Below are positions 12,668 through 25,490 of a DNA stretch of 64,000 nucleotides, piece by piece. Made by a program: the position numbers and the translations under genes. The stretch is from Gnetum montanum. Lineage: Eukaryota; Streptophyta; Gnetopsida; Gnetales; Gnetaceae. Numbering within the stretch: the stretch's first letter is position 1; every line of letters starts with the position of its first letter. The notes beneath the pieces are model-generated. The model was not told where the DNA came from. It saw only the letters and a program-made list of their open reading frames with translations, and did not search any database. The stretch covers positions 340,099 to 404,098 of the forward strand of contig MNCI01004895.1 in assembly GCA_015680685.1 (NCBI GenBank), written 5' to 3'.

Positions 12668-13736
12668 ACAACCGAAATCCATGAAAGTCCAAATTAACTA
12701 CAAAAAATTTTCCACATAAACATAACTCCATCTTGACCCAACTAGCCTACAAACCCAAACACATGAAACATCAACAAACCCAAATCCAATCCGCAAATGA
12801 TCCCATGAGCTTAATACACAAGCAAAAATAACAATGGTGATTTCAAGTTTAACTAGAATACACAAAGGAAATGAATATAATTAAGAAAGAAGGATATTTT
12901 TAAACTACATTTTATATAAAATATAAATAGAATATTAAAAATAAATCTTGTAAAGTTCCACACTTTTTCTTTTGCTCAAACTAACACACCTAGATTTCAA
13001 AAGCATATAACTCACACATTAGAACTCGAAATCCAAAATCAATTAAACCCATGATAAACACATCACATATATTGTACATACACATGCCACATACAAGTTC
13101 AAGAGTCACTGAGCATAATCATATAGCTCAAATGAATAAATACAAAACACTATGCATAAATCTCATGAAAATACTAAACTTTTTCTTTTATCCTTAATCT
13201 TTTATTCCCAATAGTCACAATGTTTTCTAAAAAATCTCATAATATTACAATGCATAATTATGTCATAATTATCATGGATCATCAAAAAACTTAGATCAAT
13301 GTCTTAAAACATCATAAGATATCATATAGCACATAACAACATCATATGCTAACTAGCCCACATAACTAGATAGCATACTATACCAAGGGGCCCTATAGAG
13401 TGGTGTAATATTTGAGGAGATCACTTTGAGATTTGACATTTTAACATCATTTGAGAAATCAATTACAACAAATAATTTTTATATTATGACTTGAAAATTA
13501 TTGGGAAAAAATGAAAATGCAAGCTATGAATGGCATAATTGGTAGTATCTTAATTAGTATATACAATAGAGATTTAGCTTGTGGTTGAGCCATGGATAAT
13601 TATTTTGTTTTTTAAAAAAAAAGCATCCAAATTTTTGAACTACTTAGTAAAAAGGTTTATGAATATGAAAGATCTATATTATGTTGTTGAGTCTTAACCT
13701 ATTTGGTTGTTTCTAGAATAAAAATTTCCAAGTCTC
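12668..13736. other. AT-rich non-coding stretch
   Basis: No gene. 12668-13420 has the same texture as the interior of solo LTR G (runs of 'catatcac', 'acatcat') and as the left flank of element E, possibly the right half of an older LTR into which E inserted. The rest is featureless AT-rich DNA. Confidence 0.3.
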
Positions 13737-14183
13737 TACCGCATAGATACAGAATTGATTAAAGATGGTTAGATCTTTTATCTAATTTTGGAATTTTCTA
13801 AATCTTTTTTGGTTCCATTATTGATAGGAAACATTGCCTAGGTAATGATGGGATGGTTAAATTTATTTAAATATACATGCGATCAAGAAAAATTCTCTAC
13901 CCAATACATATGAAGTTGATTAAAGAAAATTGGATCTTTTACCTACTTTTGGTATTTTCTAAAGCTTCTTTGGTTCCCATGGGCACTCATGGGATGATTA
14001 CAATTATTTAATATACATGTGATCAACAAAAGTTTTTTACCCCATAGATATAGATTTGATTAAAGAGGGTTAGATATTTTATCCACTTTTGAAATTTTCT
14101 AAATCTTTTTTGGTCCCATCGTTGTTGGGTGATGTTGCCTTAGAAATTGATAAATGATTACATTTATTTAAATATACATGTCA
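13737..14183 (+). repeat. Three-copy degenerate tandem repeat, unit about 140-160 bp
   Basis: Units begin near 13737, 13898 and 14038, each with 'tacc..atagata', then 'ttgattaaag', 'ttagat.ttttat', 'ttttctaaa.cttctttggt' and ending 'tttaaatatacatg'. It abuts the 3' end of the LINE, so it may be the LINE's 3' tail, its target, or an independent satellite fragment. Confidence 0.75.
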
Positions 14184-14189
14184 CCATTA

Positions 14190-15957
14190 ACCTAGCCTTA
14201 TTCTAACAATATGGGATCAATTACATAAGTTCTTTTTTATCATTTGCCTCTATAAAGAGCTAGATGCTTATTTATTTATAGTTTCTTCAATTCATCTTTG
14301 ATCGTTCTTCATGTTTTCTTTAGTCTTCCTTTTAGTGGCTTTCATGGAATAGTGATATATTAACCTTTGCTTATAAGATCATTGTCTAATCTTCTTTGCA
14401 CATGTCCAAACCATCTAAGCCATCATTCTTATAACTTATTTGAAATATAAGTCATTTCAAGTCTTCCTTTGATGTTTATATTATGTAGTTTATCTCTTAT
14501 AGTAACATTTAACATCCATTGAAGCATTCACATTTTTACTACACTGATTTATTGTTCATGCCACTTTTGTACTGTACAACATTCAACACCATATAACATA
14601 GAAAGTCTAATTATTTTCTTGTAATTTTTTTATAATTTTGTTGGTATTATTTTATCACATAGCACACCACTAGCTTTTGTTTAATTTGACCATCCTACCT
14701 TAATTCTATTTCTGATATCTTTATCAATTCGACCATTTAATCGAAGGATTGATCCTAGGTAGCAAAATTATTTGTAGTAAGGGAATTCTTTTATCTTGAA
14801 TAGTCACTTCTATTTCACCACTATATATGCTATCATTAAAATTGCATTCCATATATTCTATCTTACTTCTGCTAATTTTCAAGTCTTTTGATTCTAAAGC
14901 ATGTCTCCACTTCTCCATTTTAGCAAAAATATTTTCTTGAGATTCATCGACCAACATAATATCATCTGCAAATAGCATATACCAAGGGATTTTATCTTAT
15001 ATTTTATTTATTAATTCATATATAATAATAGCAAATAAGTACAATCTAAGTGTAAACCCTTGATGTAGATCTATCATGACTAGAAAATTAGATGTTGTTC
15101 CAGAAGTTATTCTAATTTTAGTGGTAGCTCCTTCATACATGTCTTGAATTACTTTAATATATTTATCAAGGATGTTTTCCTTTCACAAGATCCACCAAAT
15201 AATATCTCTATGAACTCTATCATATTCTTTTTCCAAATCAATGACAATCATAGGCTGATTTTTTCTATGCTTTCTAAATTTCTCCATCAATTATCGCATC
15301 AAAAACTAGCCTCTATAGTAGATCTTCCTAGTATAAACCTAAATTGATTTTTTGAGACTATTGATTCAAGTCTAAAACACTACTCTATGACTCTTTCCCA
15401 AAGCTTCATAGTATGGCTCATTAGCTCGATCCCTCTATAGTTTGCATAATTATGTACATCTCCTTTATTTTTATAAATGAGAATAACAAAGATAATTCTT
15501 TAATTATTTGGAATTTCTTCATCTTTGAAGGTTTTGTTAAATAATTGTGTTAGTCAAGAAACTCTTGTATCTCTCAATGATTTCTAAGCTTTTATAAGAA
15601 TGTTATCTAATCTAATAGCTTTCCTATTTTTTCATCTTTAATAAGGCTATCTTCTTTTTAAAGAAGGGAAGTTTATTAACAAAACCAAAATTTGGTTCTT
15701 CTTATTAGATGCCTCATCTTAGAAATTTTTCATTTAATAATTCTTGAAAATAATTTTTTCACTTATCCAATGTTTCATTGTCTTTTACCAAAATTCTTAC
15801 ATATGCTTGATGCATTTGACATGATTAGTGTACTTACATTTCTTGTTTCTAATTTTTGCCAATTTATAAATAGATTTTTCTCCTTCATTTTTCCTATTGT
15901 CTCATAAAAGCTATCCAAGTTCTCATGTTTGGCTTTGGCTCTACCATAGTTACCTCC
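14190..15957 (-). pseudogene. LINE (non-LTR retrotransposon) reverse transcriptase and C-terminus, decayed
   Basis: Minus-strand translation shows, in order, an RT-proximal linker ('NYGRAKAKHENLDSFY', about 15940), 'YANYRGIELMSHTMKLWERV' (about 15410), a thumb/palm region, and the catalytic palm 'MLFADDIMLVDES' (FADD; open frame 14724-14978). The C-terminal 'LRWFGHVQRR' is near 14400. This is the order and wording of L1-type plant LINE ORF2. Many stops and small frameshifts make it dead. The 5' half continues at 18645-19247 beyond an inserted solo LTR. It reverse-transcribes LINE RNA at nicked target DNA in live copies. Confidence 0.85.
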
Positions 15958-18644
15958 TATAACACCCCATCCTACCACACCTAGCTAGGATGAAGTAATG
16001 CCTAAGATTGATAGTAGTAACACAACGGAAGCATGACAAACTATGAAACTGGTGGTGCATGAAAATACATTAAGAATAAACTACTCGATATAGATATCTT
16101 TCACATAATAAAATTGTACAAAACTCCATGGTGAACCAAAGATGAAGCAAATACATCATTTTATAGAATTGCATGTCTCTACAAAAACCAAAAATTTTTA
16201 CTACTCTCATAGATTGCAAAACATAAACATCATCATATACATAAGAGGATAGTGAGGGTCATATAAATATGAACAATCCACACTACTGTACATAGAAACC
16301 AATCCCCAAAGATTTTTCCTTCCTCTTTTCTCTCTCTTAGTGCTCGCTTGCACTCCATGGCTTCCACTTGTAACTAAATAAAGTTAGTATAAAGTGAGTG
16401 GAAATCCTTTATACTTTCTCTATTAAATGGTCAACAACTACTACACTAGAGAAGAGGAATGGGGTACAAGGCAACTTACATTAGTTGTTAGTTTTGTTCA
16501 TGCCCAAAGCAACACATGTACATACAATATCACACATAACACTAGCATAATCATTACTAAAGTGAATAGATGGCTATCACATGGTCATAGATATAATCAC
16601 TATCAAACATAATTAATCATACATTCATTACACCACACTACATACATATCTACTATCATGCCCATGTTATCATACCTACTCCATACAATCAAACAACACA
16701 TGGACCACATAATCATAGATTAATCACAAGATATATTATCGATGTTATGACTCAGAAATTGATATCATCATATAGACCTTTTCCATGTGGCTACTAGCAT
16801 ATCCATACTTAGTGTAGCATGTGAAATGTTGCCATGAGTACTCATAAATAGCCATTGCCTGTAGGTCTTTTATTAGTCTTTTATTTCCCAACCAATGTTA
16901 GGGTTCGCTAACCTATGATCCAAAACCATTAGTCTTATGAAGGACTACCTACCAGGATAAACACACCTATGCCATGTATCAGCCATAGGGATGAACACAC
17001 ATATGCTCTTCCACTCTTAGGATGAGGCATGAGACAGGAGCTTCACTAAGGCATCCTAGTGCAGGTAAATTCATAACTACCTCTAGGGTGGCTCATCACC
17101 AACTAGTCCACACCCTTATGATAGCACTACCTACCAATGACTGCTACAAGCATCATTGCAAAAACTTGTACAAATCTAGAATAGCTTAAGCCAACACATG
17201 TTTCAAGCACAACACATCCAAAACAAACTTAACATGACCACATATATCCATACTTAACAATCATATTTATTCCATGAAAATTTGGCACCACAGCCATAGC
17301 CCTTGAACTATATATGATTTTGTAAAAATGACCACTAATGTAACCTCCTAGATGATAAATACCAAAAGAAAAAATAAATTCCATGATTAGAAAATGTGTC
17401 ACAAGATGATCCCAATGACATTAATTTCACCTCAATTGAAATCCTAGAAGCAATGCTATGTGTATTTAAAGTTTAATTAAAAAATAATAAATACTAATAT
17501 TTAATTACAACCATTAATAGTTGAAACTCCCATAAATTTTTGCACAAAAAAACATTCTCATAAAATATAATATTCCAACCATGCTAGACTTAACATCAAC
17601 TCTAATGTTTGACAAGTCCATAACATTTCATACATCACATATTTATTGATAAACAAATAGCAACAAAAATAGTAAAATTTTAGGAAATCTACAAAACAAT
17701 ACATCCAAACTTAATCTTTTAACTATCTTCCCCACATATATACATCACATGATCACATATACTAATCCAACACAAAAATACAAAGAAAAGGTAAAGACAT
17801 CTTAGCAATTAAAATTGTTGCAGCAAAAAGTTTGAAATAGGCATGCAATCCTTAAAAAATTGGCAAAACTCTATTTCATTTCACAAAATTTCTAGACCCA
17901 CATAGATATGACCACAATAATCCCAAATCCAAATTTGGAGTAAAGAAAAATCCATCTACAAAGCTCACAATTTCGAAAAAAGATTGAAAAGGAACAAGGG
18001 AGAAAAGAAAATCAAAGAAGAATAGCCTCAAGTTTTGTTTGTATTTCAAAAAATAGAAAAATAAAAATAGAAACCCAATTTCTATGGGTGAATGGTTATA
18101 GTGCAAGGATTTGGTATAAAAAAACCAAACAAAAACTATGCTTAAAGCATATACTTAAAAAAGGTAAGTTTCTTTTCTCACACACATCATAGATCATGTG
18201 CATAATCTAATATTAATTTTAAATTTTTATAAATATAAATTATCTACATAATTCTATTTTTTTAATTTCCCCCCTAACATGCATAACAAATATACTAGAA
18301 CTCTAAGTCAAAATCTGTTTGAACCCATCAGGTTCATATCAAATGCTCTACACATTCACATGCTAAAATCATATCCAAGCATCACATAATATAACACTAC
18401 TATTCAAGTGTGTAAATACCAACTACATCACTTGTCTAACACATTACATAGGGTTAGTATACATAATCATGTTAGTTAAGCATGTAAAGACATCATAATC
18501 ATAATGTGAAGATCAAAGCATCATAATATATAAAGTGCAATCATTACAAACTAACTTGTCCCTGATAACCCACCTAGATCACACATGTAATGTGTAAATC
18601 ATAATCATACAACCATACCCAATGTCTCTAGAAAGGATACAACA
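15958..18644 (+). mobile_element. Solo LTR G (2.7 kb), Del/Tekay-like, inserted in the LINE
   Basis: Perfect 5-bp duplications CCTCC flank it at 15953-15957 and 18645-18649. It starts TATAACACCCC (TG eroded to TA) and ends ATACAACA. The interior is non-coding; short open frames at 16427-16612, 17876-18106 and elsewhere have no protein character. 'AGTATAAAGTGAGTGG' near 16390 recalls a block seen in Del/Tekay LTRs. The LINE reading resumes on both sides, which confirms the edges. No internal region remains, so recombination between two LTRs removed it. Confidence 0.8.
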
Positions 18645-19247
18645 CCTCCTTTATCATTTTGTATATAAGCCTAGCTACCGATTTGCTACCATTTCTTAAA
18701 GTAATTTTTCTTATTTTGGATAGCGTGTTGCACTACATCACTCTATCACCATGTCTCCTTTGGGGTGTATTTTTTGCCTTTTATTTCACCCAAAATGTTC
18801 TTTCTAATTTTTTGAATGCAACTTTCCATATAGCCCCAAATTAAATTTTCAAAATAATCCTAATTCCAAGTACCTTCATGAAGCAATTGTTCTTTGAATA
18901 ACTTGATGTTATCTTGTTTCAAATTTCACCATTTTATGCTTTTAGTCATTTTTTCATACTATCTTTAAAGCTCTTTATAGCTAAATCCATGATCATTACT
19001 CAATGCTAAGTTGCAAGACACTATCCAAGTATGACATTGTAGTTTTTACACATGGAATAACCTCTTTTACACAGTAAGAAATAATGAATTTTTGTTTTAT
19101 CCATACCAATTTTTTATGTAATTAAATATTTCATCCTCTTCTTGAAATTAGTATTTTCAATTGTAAGGTCATAAGCACTTGCAAAATGTAGTAGTGAATC
19201 CTTCGTATTATTGCACTCTTCAAATCCTTGTCCTCCATGAATTATGT
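18645..19247 (-). pseudogene. LINE endonuclease end and linker, decayed
   Basis: Minus-strand reading gives 'LLHFASAYDLTIENTNFKKR' (about 19180), the C-terminal strand of the AP-type endonuclease, then the linker with 'PKETW' near 18755, which in relatives leads into the RT. It is cut at 18645 by solo LTR G and at 19247 by the 3' LTR of element C. The remaining 5' part of the LINE should lie beyond the right edge of the window on the far side of C. Confidence 0.75.
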
Positions 19248-20203
19248 TGATGAGCGATGAGGTACCCCTACACTCAATTATACAAATATGATCATTTCAT
19301 GCATGATCCAATCGAATTACAAGGACTAAATGATTATGCACCCTTTTGGGACAAGGATGGGTTGGTTGATCATTGTCTTCCCAAGCTTACCTGTATGTCA
19401 CGATTGTATGGTTAAGTAAGATTGAGGCATATTATTTTTATAGCTTTTATGTTTTTATGTCTTGCACTAATAGGGAAGAGAGAGAGATAACTAAGTGACT
19501 AATTTAACTTAACTACTGATTAACTAGGCTTTAACTAATCCTAATACCAGTATTTGTTCTCACTTGCCATACACTTCCTGAACCAGTGCAACACTACTGG
19601 GATTATTGAACGCTAATCATTACTGGGTTACCAAGTGTTACACGCATGCTCGAAGTGATCATATTGAGTGTATTTTAGTTATTTTCTTAATTGATCAAAA
19701 TGAATTTCTATGCTAATAACAGAAATGTAAAGTGCATAAAATAAAATAAAATAAAATAAATTCATAAGAAAATAAAATAAAAGAAATGTGTAAGAAGACA
19801 AATCTCAAGTGCTACAAGGATGAATCAAAATACTAATCTTTATTTTTGTACACAAGGTGTGCTCAAGTATACAATGCTTGAATAAAGATCCTTCCACATT
19901 TCGACCTCCTACTACGGGCACTTGGAAAATACTCTAACCTTCAAATAGACTACAAGAGCTTCACTACTTGACTGCTACCAGACTTCCTCCCCCAATTGTG
20001 CACCTGGGCACTGTATTTATACACTTGGAAGAAATTAATCTAATAATTAGAGTAACTACTCTAATAATTAGAATAAACCATTAAAGTAACTACTCTAATA
20101 ATTAGAATAAACTGCTAGAGTAACTGCTCTAATAATTAGAATAAATCGCTAGAGTAATTTCTCTAATAATTAGAATAAACCACTAGAGTAACCGCTCTTA
20201 TCA
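19248..20203 (-). repeat. 3' LTR of element C
   Basis: On the minus strand it starts TGATAAGAGCGG right after a polypurine tract (20217-20204) and ends 'gtacctcatcgctcatca', the same terminal block as the LTRs of E. TATAAATA at 20021-20014 (minus) and AATAAAGAT near 19840. It carries a (AAAAT)-type microsatellite near 19737-19790 and a 34-bp tandem array in U3. It abuts the LINE at 19247. Confidence 0.82.
20036..20197 (-). repeat. 34-bp tandem repeat in U3 of element C LTR
   Basis: Nearly five units of about 34 bp built on 'gagtaactgctctaataatt' then 'agaataaaccgcta'. Each unit contains the small inverted repeat ctaataattag. Located upstream of the TATA box, where LTR enhancers usually lie. 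Confidence 0.85.
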
Positions 20204-20217
20204 TACCCCCATGATTG

Positions 20218-21589
20218 AATGAAAAGTCATCCTTGAGTTCCTTACAAAATATTGGAAAGGTATGTGATTATTAACTAATTGACAACTGATGGTGGAATGG
20301 AATGACAGACTCAATGTGCCCAGTGACAAATCAATAAGCATATTACAACATTGTGGTGAACACTCATACATAAATGACATCCAAGCATTTATTTGGAAGC
20401 TTGTAGAGAAAGAGAGAGAAAGAAGATGTAGCGTGTTGCCGCCAATGATGAGATTGTGCCTTCTGTTGTTTATCCATAGCTATACAACCAAACTTGCTCC
20501 TTTTGTAATTGCTCTAGTTCTGGTCCATCCTGGGTGCTTCCTCCAAGCCCAATCCATTGTTTGTATGATTGCCATCTACACACAAAAAATAGTCACAAAT
20601 GAGCAAGGATAAATAGTCCACAATATAGTTAATACCTTGCCTCAATATGAAGTGCGTTAGCTGAGTTGTGGTTATGGTAGAAACTAGTTTAGAGATTTAT
20701 CACTGGAAACCACCCAAGATGTAGGGGTTAGGAAATTAGTAAAATGAAAAAAATTAAAAAATTTATGCCAGGGCCCCCATGACTAAGATCAAACCTTTGG
20801 TAGCTATAAGATGGAAAACCATGAGGAACAATAAAGATGAAAAATATCAACGACAATGCCAATAAAATGGATGTCATGGATGGGGATGAAACAAGAAATG
20901 ATTGATTGCAGGAAATGTTTAAGGGAAAGAAGTTAACAATTGCAACAAAAAGAAATGCTAGTGGGTCCTCCCCAAAGCTGGATCATGCCCTTTATGCCCT
21001 GAAAAACCCACAAACCAAAGAGTCCATAGGATCTAGGAATGTCATTTGGAAGCAAGAGTTAAAAACTTACCCACAAGAATTCACCAAAGAAAAATAATGC
21101 ATCAACCCAGAATGGACTAATGATAAAACCAGCAATGGGGTGGAAAATGGAAAGAAATATGGAGAGGAGAGAATGAAATGGAATCCTAAGAACAAGGTTC
21201 TATAAAGCCCTTTGTGTATTTCATGGCTAAGATGACTAAGTAGAACTTCATCCCAAATCTAGACGTAAACCAACCACATTTAGTGGCCTCGCATCAATAC
21301 ACCTAGCCAATCCATCCTCTTGAAGCAACAAGAATTCCTTCACAAAGAGTGACCACCATCCCAAGAAGAGCGAGATGAAGAAGTATGAAGTGAGAAAGGG
21401 CCTTAGTAATATGATATAATTCAATCCATCATCATGAGAACTTATTAGATGATGAATAAAAGTAAATCAAGAAAACCAAGGAATAGTTAAAACATGAATG
21501 ATGGTATAAAAATAAATAAGAAAAGTTGAAAAAATGTGTAAAACAAAAAATGTGTCAGACAAAAATATGTAAAAAAAATTTGAAAAGGA
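20218..21589 (-). other. 3' non-coding region of element C
   Basis: Between integrase end and polypurine tract. No env-like transmembrane ORF can be read on the minus strand. A plus-strand frame at 20906-21097 has a balanced Lys/Ser-rich composition but no recognisable motif and I treat it as chance. Confidence 0.5.
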
Positions 21590-22990
21590 CTGAGGGCCTA
21601 GAATGGTTAGCATAGGTGGTCATCTCCCCCACAACTAAGTTGGAAAGAGGAGATCCGAAATAGTGAGCAGGGTTGTCCATCAAGAGAGGTAGCATGTGTA
21701 CTAGTTGTCCTAAGCTCTTGGAAAGGTTTGGTTTGTTGCACATTAAGCAAAAGTTTCTTATATGGGCTCTCAAGTTTGTATATTATTATGGCCCTTGAAG
21801 GAAAAGTTGCATAAATAATATAAGGTCCTTTCCATAGTGTTTGAAATTTAGTACTTTGTGGCACATGTGTGGGATTCTAGTAGAGAACCTTATCTCCTGG
21901 CTGATATTTAACTTTCCTAATTCTTAGGTCATGATGTTGTTTATTGAAGGCCTTGTGAAGTTCATTAGATGATAGGGCAACTAATCAATTTTCATCTAGT
22001 AAGTTAAGGTTTACTAACCATTGTTTCTATGCTAGATCAAGTTCAAGGTTGAGGTCGCATGCTGTGGATAGTGTAGGAAGCCAAGTTTGAATGGGAAGCA
22101 TTGGTAATTTACCATACATTAAATCATAGGGAGAGTAGCTTGTAGGGAGTTTCCATTTGGAGCAGTATGCCCAAAGAGCATCATTCAGTTTAGTGCTTCA
22201 GTCTCACCTAAACTTGCTAATGGTTCTTGTCAATATCTTTGTAATCTCCCTGTTGGTGACTTCTACTTGACCGTTCACTTGGGGGTGCTACGATGTAGTC
22301 AATTTATGCTCAACCCCTAAGCATTGCACTAATTTCCAAAAATTTGCACTTGTGAAGTGTGTACCATTGTCTGAAATAAGTGCATGTGGCACACCAAAGC
22401 TATTTATGTTTTGTTGTTGAACAAATCGCGCACTTGTAGATGATGTACACTCTTTAACAGTACCTACTTTGGTCCATTTTGTTAGGTAAAAAATGGTAAC
22501 AATAATATAATATTTTTTGTTGGAAATTGGTGTAATCAGCCCCATAAAATCAATTCCCAAAATTTCAAAGGGTTCTAATGGTTGAATCCATTGTTGTGGA
22601 CCCTCCATTCTAGCAGTCATTCCTCCATCATGTTGATAGCGCTCACAAGATTGGATGTAACGATGGACATCTTGCAATAATGTAGGCCAATAATATCTTG
22701 CAAGCAAGATCTTGATGGTAATTCCTCTTCTAGTGTAATGACCCCCACAAGGACCCTCATGAGCATCTTGGAGAACTCGTAGTTGATCTATATTAGAAAC
22801 ACACCATCGAACCAAGCCATTGAAACACACTTTGTAAAGTTGCCCATTGATCTCCATAAAGTACTTGGCTTGGTGAAAAAACTATTGTTTCTTCTTAATG
22901 TTTAACTCTTGTGGTTTTTTTTGGGTAAGGAGATAGGTAAAAATGCTACTATACCTATTTTTCTTCATGGGTGATTGATTATTCACTACA
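21590..22990 (-). pseudogene. Element C integrase (with RNase H tail), decayed
   Basis: Minus strand. Zinc-binding region: 'EGPCGGHYTRR' then 'SCERYQ', where the second Cys of the usual CxxC has become Tyr. Catalytic core: 'ILGIDFMGL' (first Asp), 'ALISDNGTHF' (second Asp), and a GQVEVTNRE-type Glu after position 22288, so DDE is recognisable. The C-terminal 'YQPGDKVLYWNP...FQTLWKGPY' ends near 21620. The longest open piece is 22288-22857. It would insert C cDNA into the chromosome. Stops break it before the C-terminal domain. Lineage wording agrees with the Athila-type RT at 43 kb. Confidence 0.85.
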
Positions 22991-22995
22991 CTAGC
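22991..22995. repeat. Target duplication of element A, left copy
   Basis: CTAGC, identical to 42128-42132. With one copy removed, the element C reading continues across the site, so this marks the integration point exactly. Confidence 0.92.
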
Positions 22996-23324
22996 TGAAA
23001 CACCATGAATTTTGGGACTCTCGTGATTCAACAGTTCCAAAATGTGGGCAAGGGTTCCCGCAAGTCTGGTGTTACGTTGGACCATGTAGAGAATGCTCTT
23101 TGTAGCATAGTCAACATGGCACCCAACCACAAGGCCAGTTTGCATGAAAGAGGCACTAGGGGTAAACCGTACAGTTCGACAAGTTTTCTATCTCTAAGGT
23201 TGATAGGCTTGCTGAACTCTTCAGCCTACCCAGCTTTGATGGTCTACCCAGAGACCATGCTAGGAGCTACCAAAAATGTTTAGGATGAGCTAAACTACTC
23301 GACAAGTTTTCTAACTGAAGGAAC

Positions 23325-24095
23325 TTGCTATGCTACGCTACGCTACACAACGTAGCAAGCCTTGAGGAGACTAAACAGGTACTAAAGATGCAGTTGACAA
23401 CAACTCAACCCTCTAGAGCATTTGCCCCACTTCATCCTTGATGCATGAGCAACATAATGTAGTAAAAGCTAGCAAGATTTGTCAAAAATCCTTACAATTT
23501 GAGTGCTATGCTACGTAGCATAGCAAGGATGCACCCTGACAATACTCCTACTCGGATGACTCTGATGAAGTAAGCGCACTTGCCCATGCTTCAAACGTCA
23601 AACAAGTTTTCTTTGTTGACACGCTAGGACATGACCAACATTCTGTAACAAAATTTTTGCAAAATAAGTTAGAATCCAAGCAACACAGGGTGCTATGCTA
23701 TGTAGCGTAGCAGAGTGTAGCAAGGACAGAACACACGAAGGCCCTCTGCCAAGTGGTTCTAGCAAGAGGATTTTACTTGGCCATACTTTGGCCCCCCAAA
23801 CTACATGTCCCACTTCACCCTCAAGCCCCAAACAAAGTTTCTAGATGAAGCATTACAATTTATACAAGAATTCATGTCACACTAGCTGCTACACTATGCT
23901 ACGTTTCATAGCATAGCATAGCGTAGCTAGGACGTAGCTTAAGAAACATCCCAAGGATGCGCTCAGCAGGTCGGTTGCAATTGCTTTCTTGTCCAAGCCT
24001 CAGATAGGTATTTTTTGCTTTTAGGCAAGATTTCTTCCAAGAACAATGACTATGCTATGCTACATAGTGTAGCACAGTGTAGCATGTGGGTGTTG
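23325..24095 (+). repeat. Palindrome-bearing quasi-tandem array in U3 of element A 5' LTR
   Basis: Imperfect palindromes built from gctatg/gctacg and cgtagc/catagc occur near 23327, 23508, 23691, 23888 and 24050, spaced 160-200 bp. Blocks between them share words such as 'caagttttct' and 'aaggatgcacc', so U3 looks like a decayed tandem repeat of about 180 bp. The 3' LTR has the same five near 40210, 40390, 40595, 40802 and 40990. Arms differ between copies yet often still pair. Confidence 0.8.
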
Positions 24096-24535
24096 ACATT
24101 ACACCAATACATTGGGTAGTGTAAATAGTATAACTTTCATGTGGGAGCCCCAAGACATCTTTAGCTAGCTCTAGAACTTGTTAGCAATAGTTATTCTTTT
24201 CCCTACATCTCTTCAACAGACAAAATCAGCAAGTTTGCATTGTTTTGCACCCCCTGACTATTCCAAAAGTTGTCCCTATGCCTGACCCTACTTGTAAGAG
24301 TAGGAAAGATGTAGTCTTGGAGCTTAGGCTCCATTTTGCATTCACTGTTGGTGGTTTTCTTTACAACAAACATGGTAGCTCACTAGACTTTGGTAGATGC
24401 AACATGAAGGGTACAGTCACAGCATAGTAGATTTCACATTCAACATTACATAGTAGCATGGCACTATCATTTCTACACTCTGTGGGACCTAGGACATGTC
24501 ACATCCAAACCACATTTCTCTCTTGCATCTAACTC

Positions 24536-24543
24536 TATAAATA
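24536..24543 (+). promoter_or_regulatory. TATA box of element A LTR promoter
   Basis: TATAAATA, kept in the 3' LTR (41485-41492) and in both LTRs of element B, about 600 bases before the LTR end. Confidence 0.75.
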
Positions 24544-25140
24544 CCCTAGCGAAAGAGGTTAGTTTTTTGGGAGAGCATTCTAGCGGGGTTCGCTTTCAGC
24601 ATTGTGGGCTTGGAGCATTCAATTAGCTTTTGGGAATTATTAGCTTTTGCAATTACTTCTCTGGTAGTTGGCTATTTGGTTAACATCTTGAAATTTTGGC
24701 TCTTTGGTGATTAGCTTTGGCAAGGAGACTAGCAAGCAAAAGGTTCCTATTAGCAAGCTATTCACATCAGTTGTGCCTATTCACACTGCCCATCTGTTGT
24801 ACACCTTCAGTCAAGCAAAGATTAGATCCCTCAATCTTGGGGAGGTGCACTTTCTCACCCATGTCTGCTTCATTTTGTTCTATTATTTTCATGTTTTGCA
24901 TCATCCTCAATCAATTTACATTTTCTACTCATCGCTTAATGTGCATATAACATCTTTGAAACCAATGTTTATGGAAGGCTATTGTACACCAATTAAGTTC
25001 CTATCTGATTGACCAGACTGTTCAGGGCACCCCTACTTCCGTGTATCCTAACAAGGCCCTCGCATGGATCCTGGGTTAGGATATATGCTTGGTGACCTCT
25101 CGGTGTTCCAGCCACTGACATTTTCTGTTGTTACAGTTTT

Positions 25141-25158
25141 TGGCACTAGAAGGAGGGC
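25141..25158 (+). promoter_or_regulatory. Primer-binding site of element A
   Basis: TGGCACTAGAAGGAGGGC, five bases after the LTR. Element B has TGGTGTTAGAAGGAGGGC in the same place. The differences fit CpG decay from TGGCGCTAGAAGGAGGGC, a type I recall from Tat/Ogre elements (reported there as tRNA-Arg primed; tRNA identity not checked here). Confidence 0.75.
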
Positions 25159-25490
25159 TTTTGGTGCCCTTTTCTCGTATCGCAGGTATCCTACATGTTG
25201 CCTATACCTTATCATCTACTAGCATAGATGTGACACCCTTGTGGTTTACTACGCACTGTGTGGTGCAGACTGGTTGCAATGATGATTTTCTCTGGGACCC
25301 GATAGGACGAAAGCCTCCAACTAATTTCTTACCTTATTGTGTTTACTTTGTTTATTGCCCACACTGCCTATGCCTCATGTGACATAGCAAACCTTCTAGC
25401 GTACCACTCCTACTTAGTGTAGCAAGCGTAACGCCCTAGTGCACCTAGTTTCATTTTCTCTCTTTTATAGTTTCCACCTTACAATAAAAG

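Larger units (their letters stand above)
22996..25135 (+). repeat. 5' LTR of element A
   Basis: Starts TGAAACACCATG, ends TGTTACA. Partner at 39869-42127. U3 holds about five quasi-tandem blocks, each with a GCTACG-type palindrome. TATAAATA at 24536-24543. The R/U5 part shares blocks with the LTRs of B and D, showing a common family. Confidence 0.92.

Noticed and set aside
20906-21097. Plus-strand 63-codon frame with protein-like composition
   Set aside because: It lies antisense in the 3' non-coding part of element C, has no recognisable motif and no counterpart elsewhere in the window.
23325-24095. Regularly spaced palindromes that look like a CRISPR array
   Set aside because: Units are degenerate, spacing varies, spacers resemble each other, and the block is repeated in both LTRs of a plant retrotransposon.
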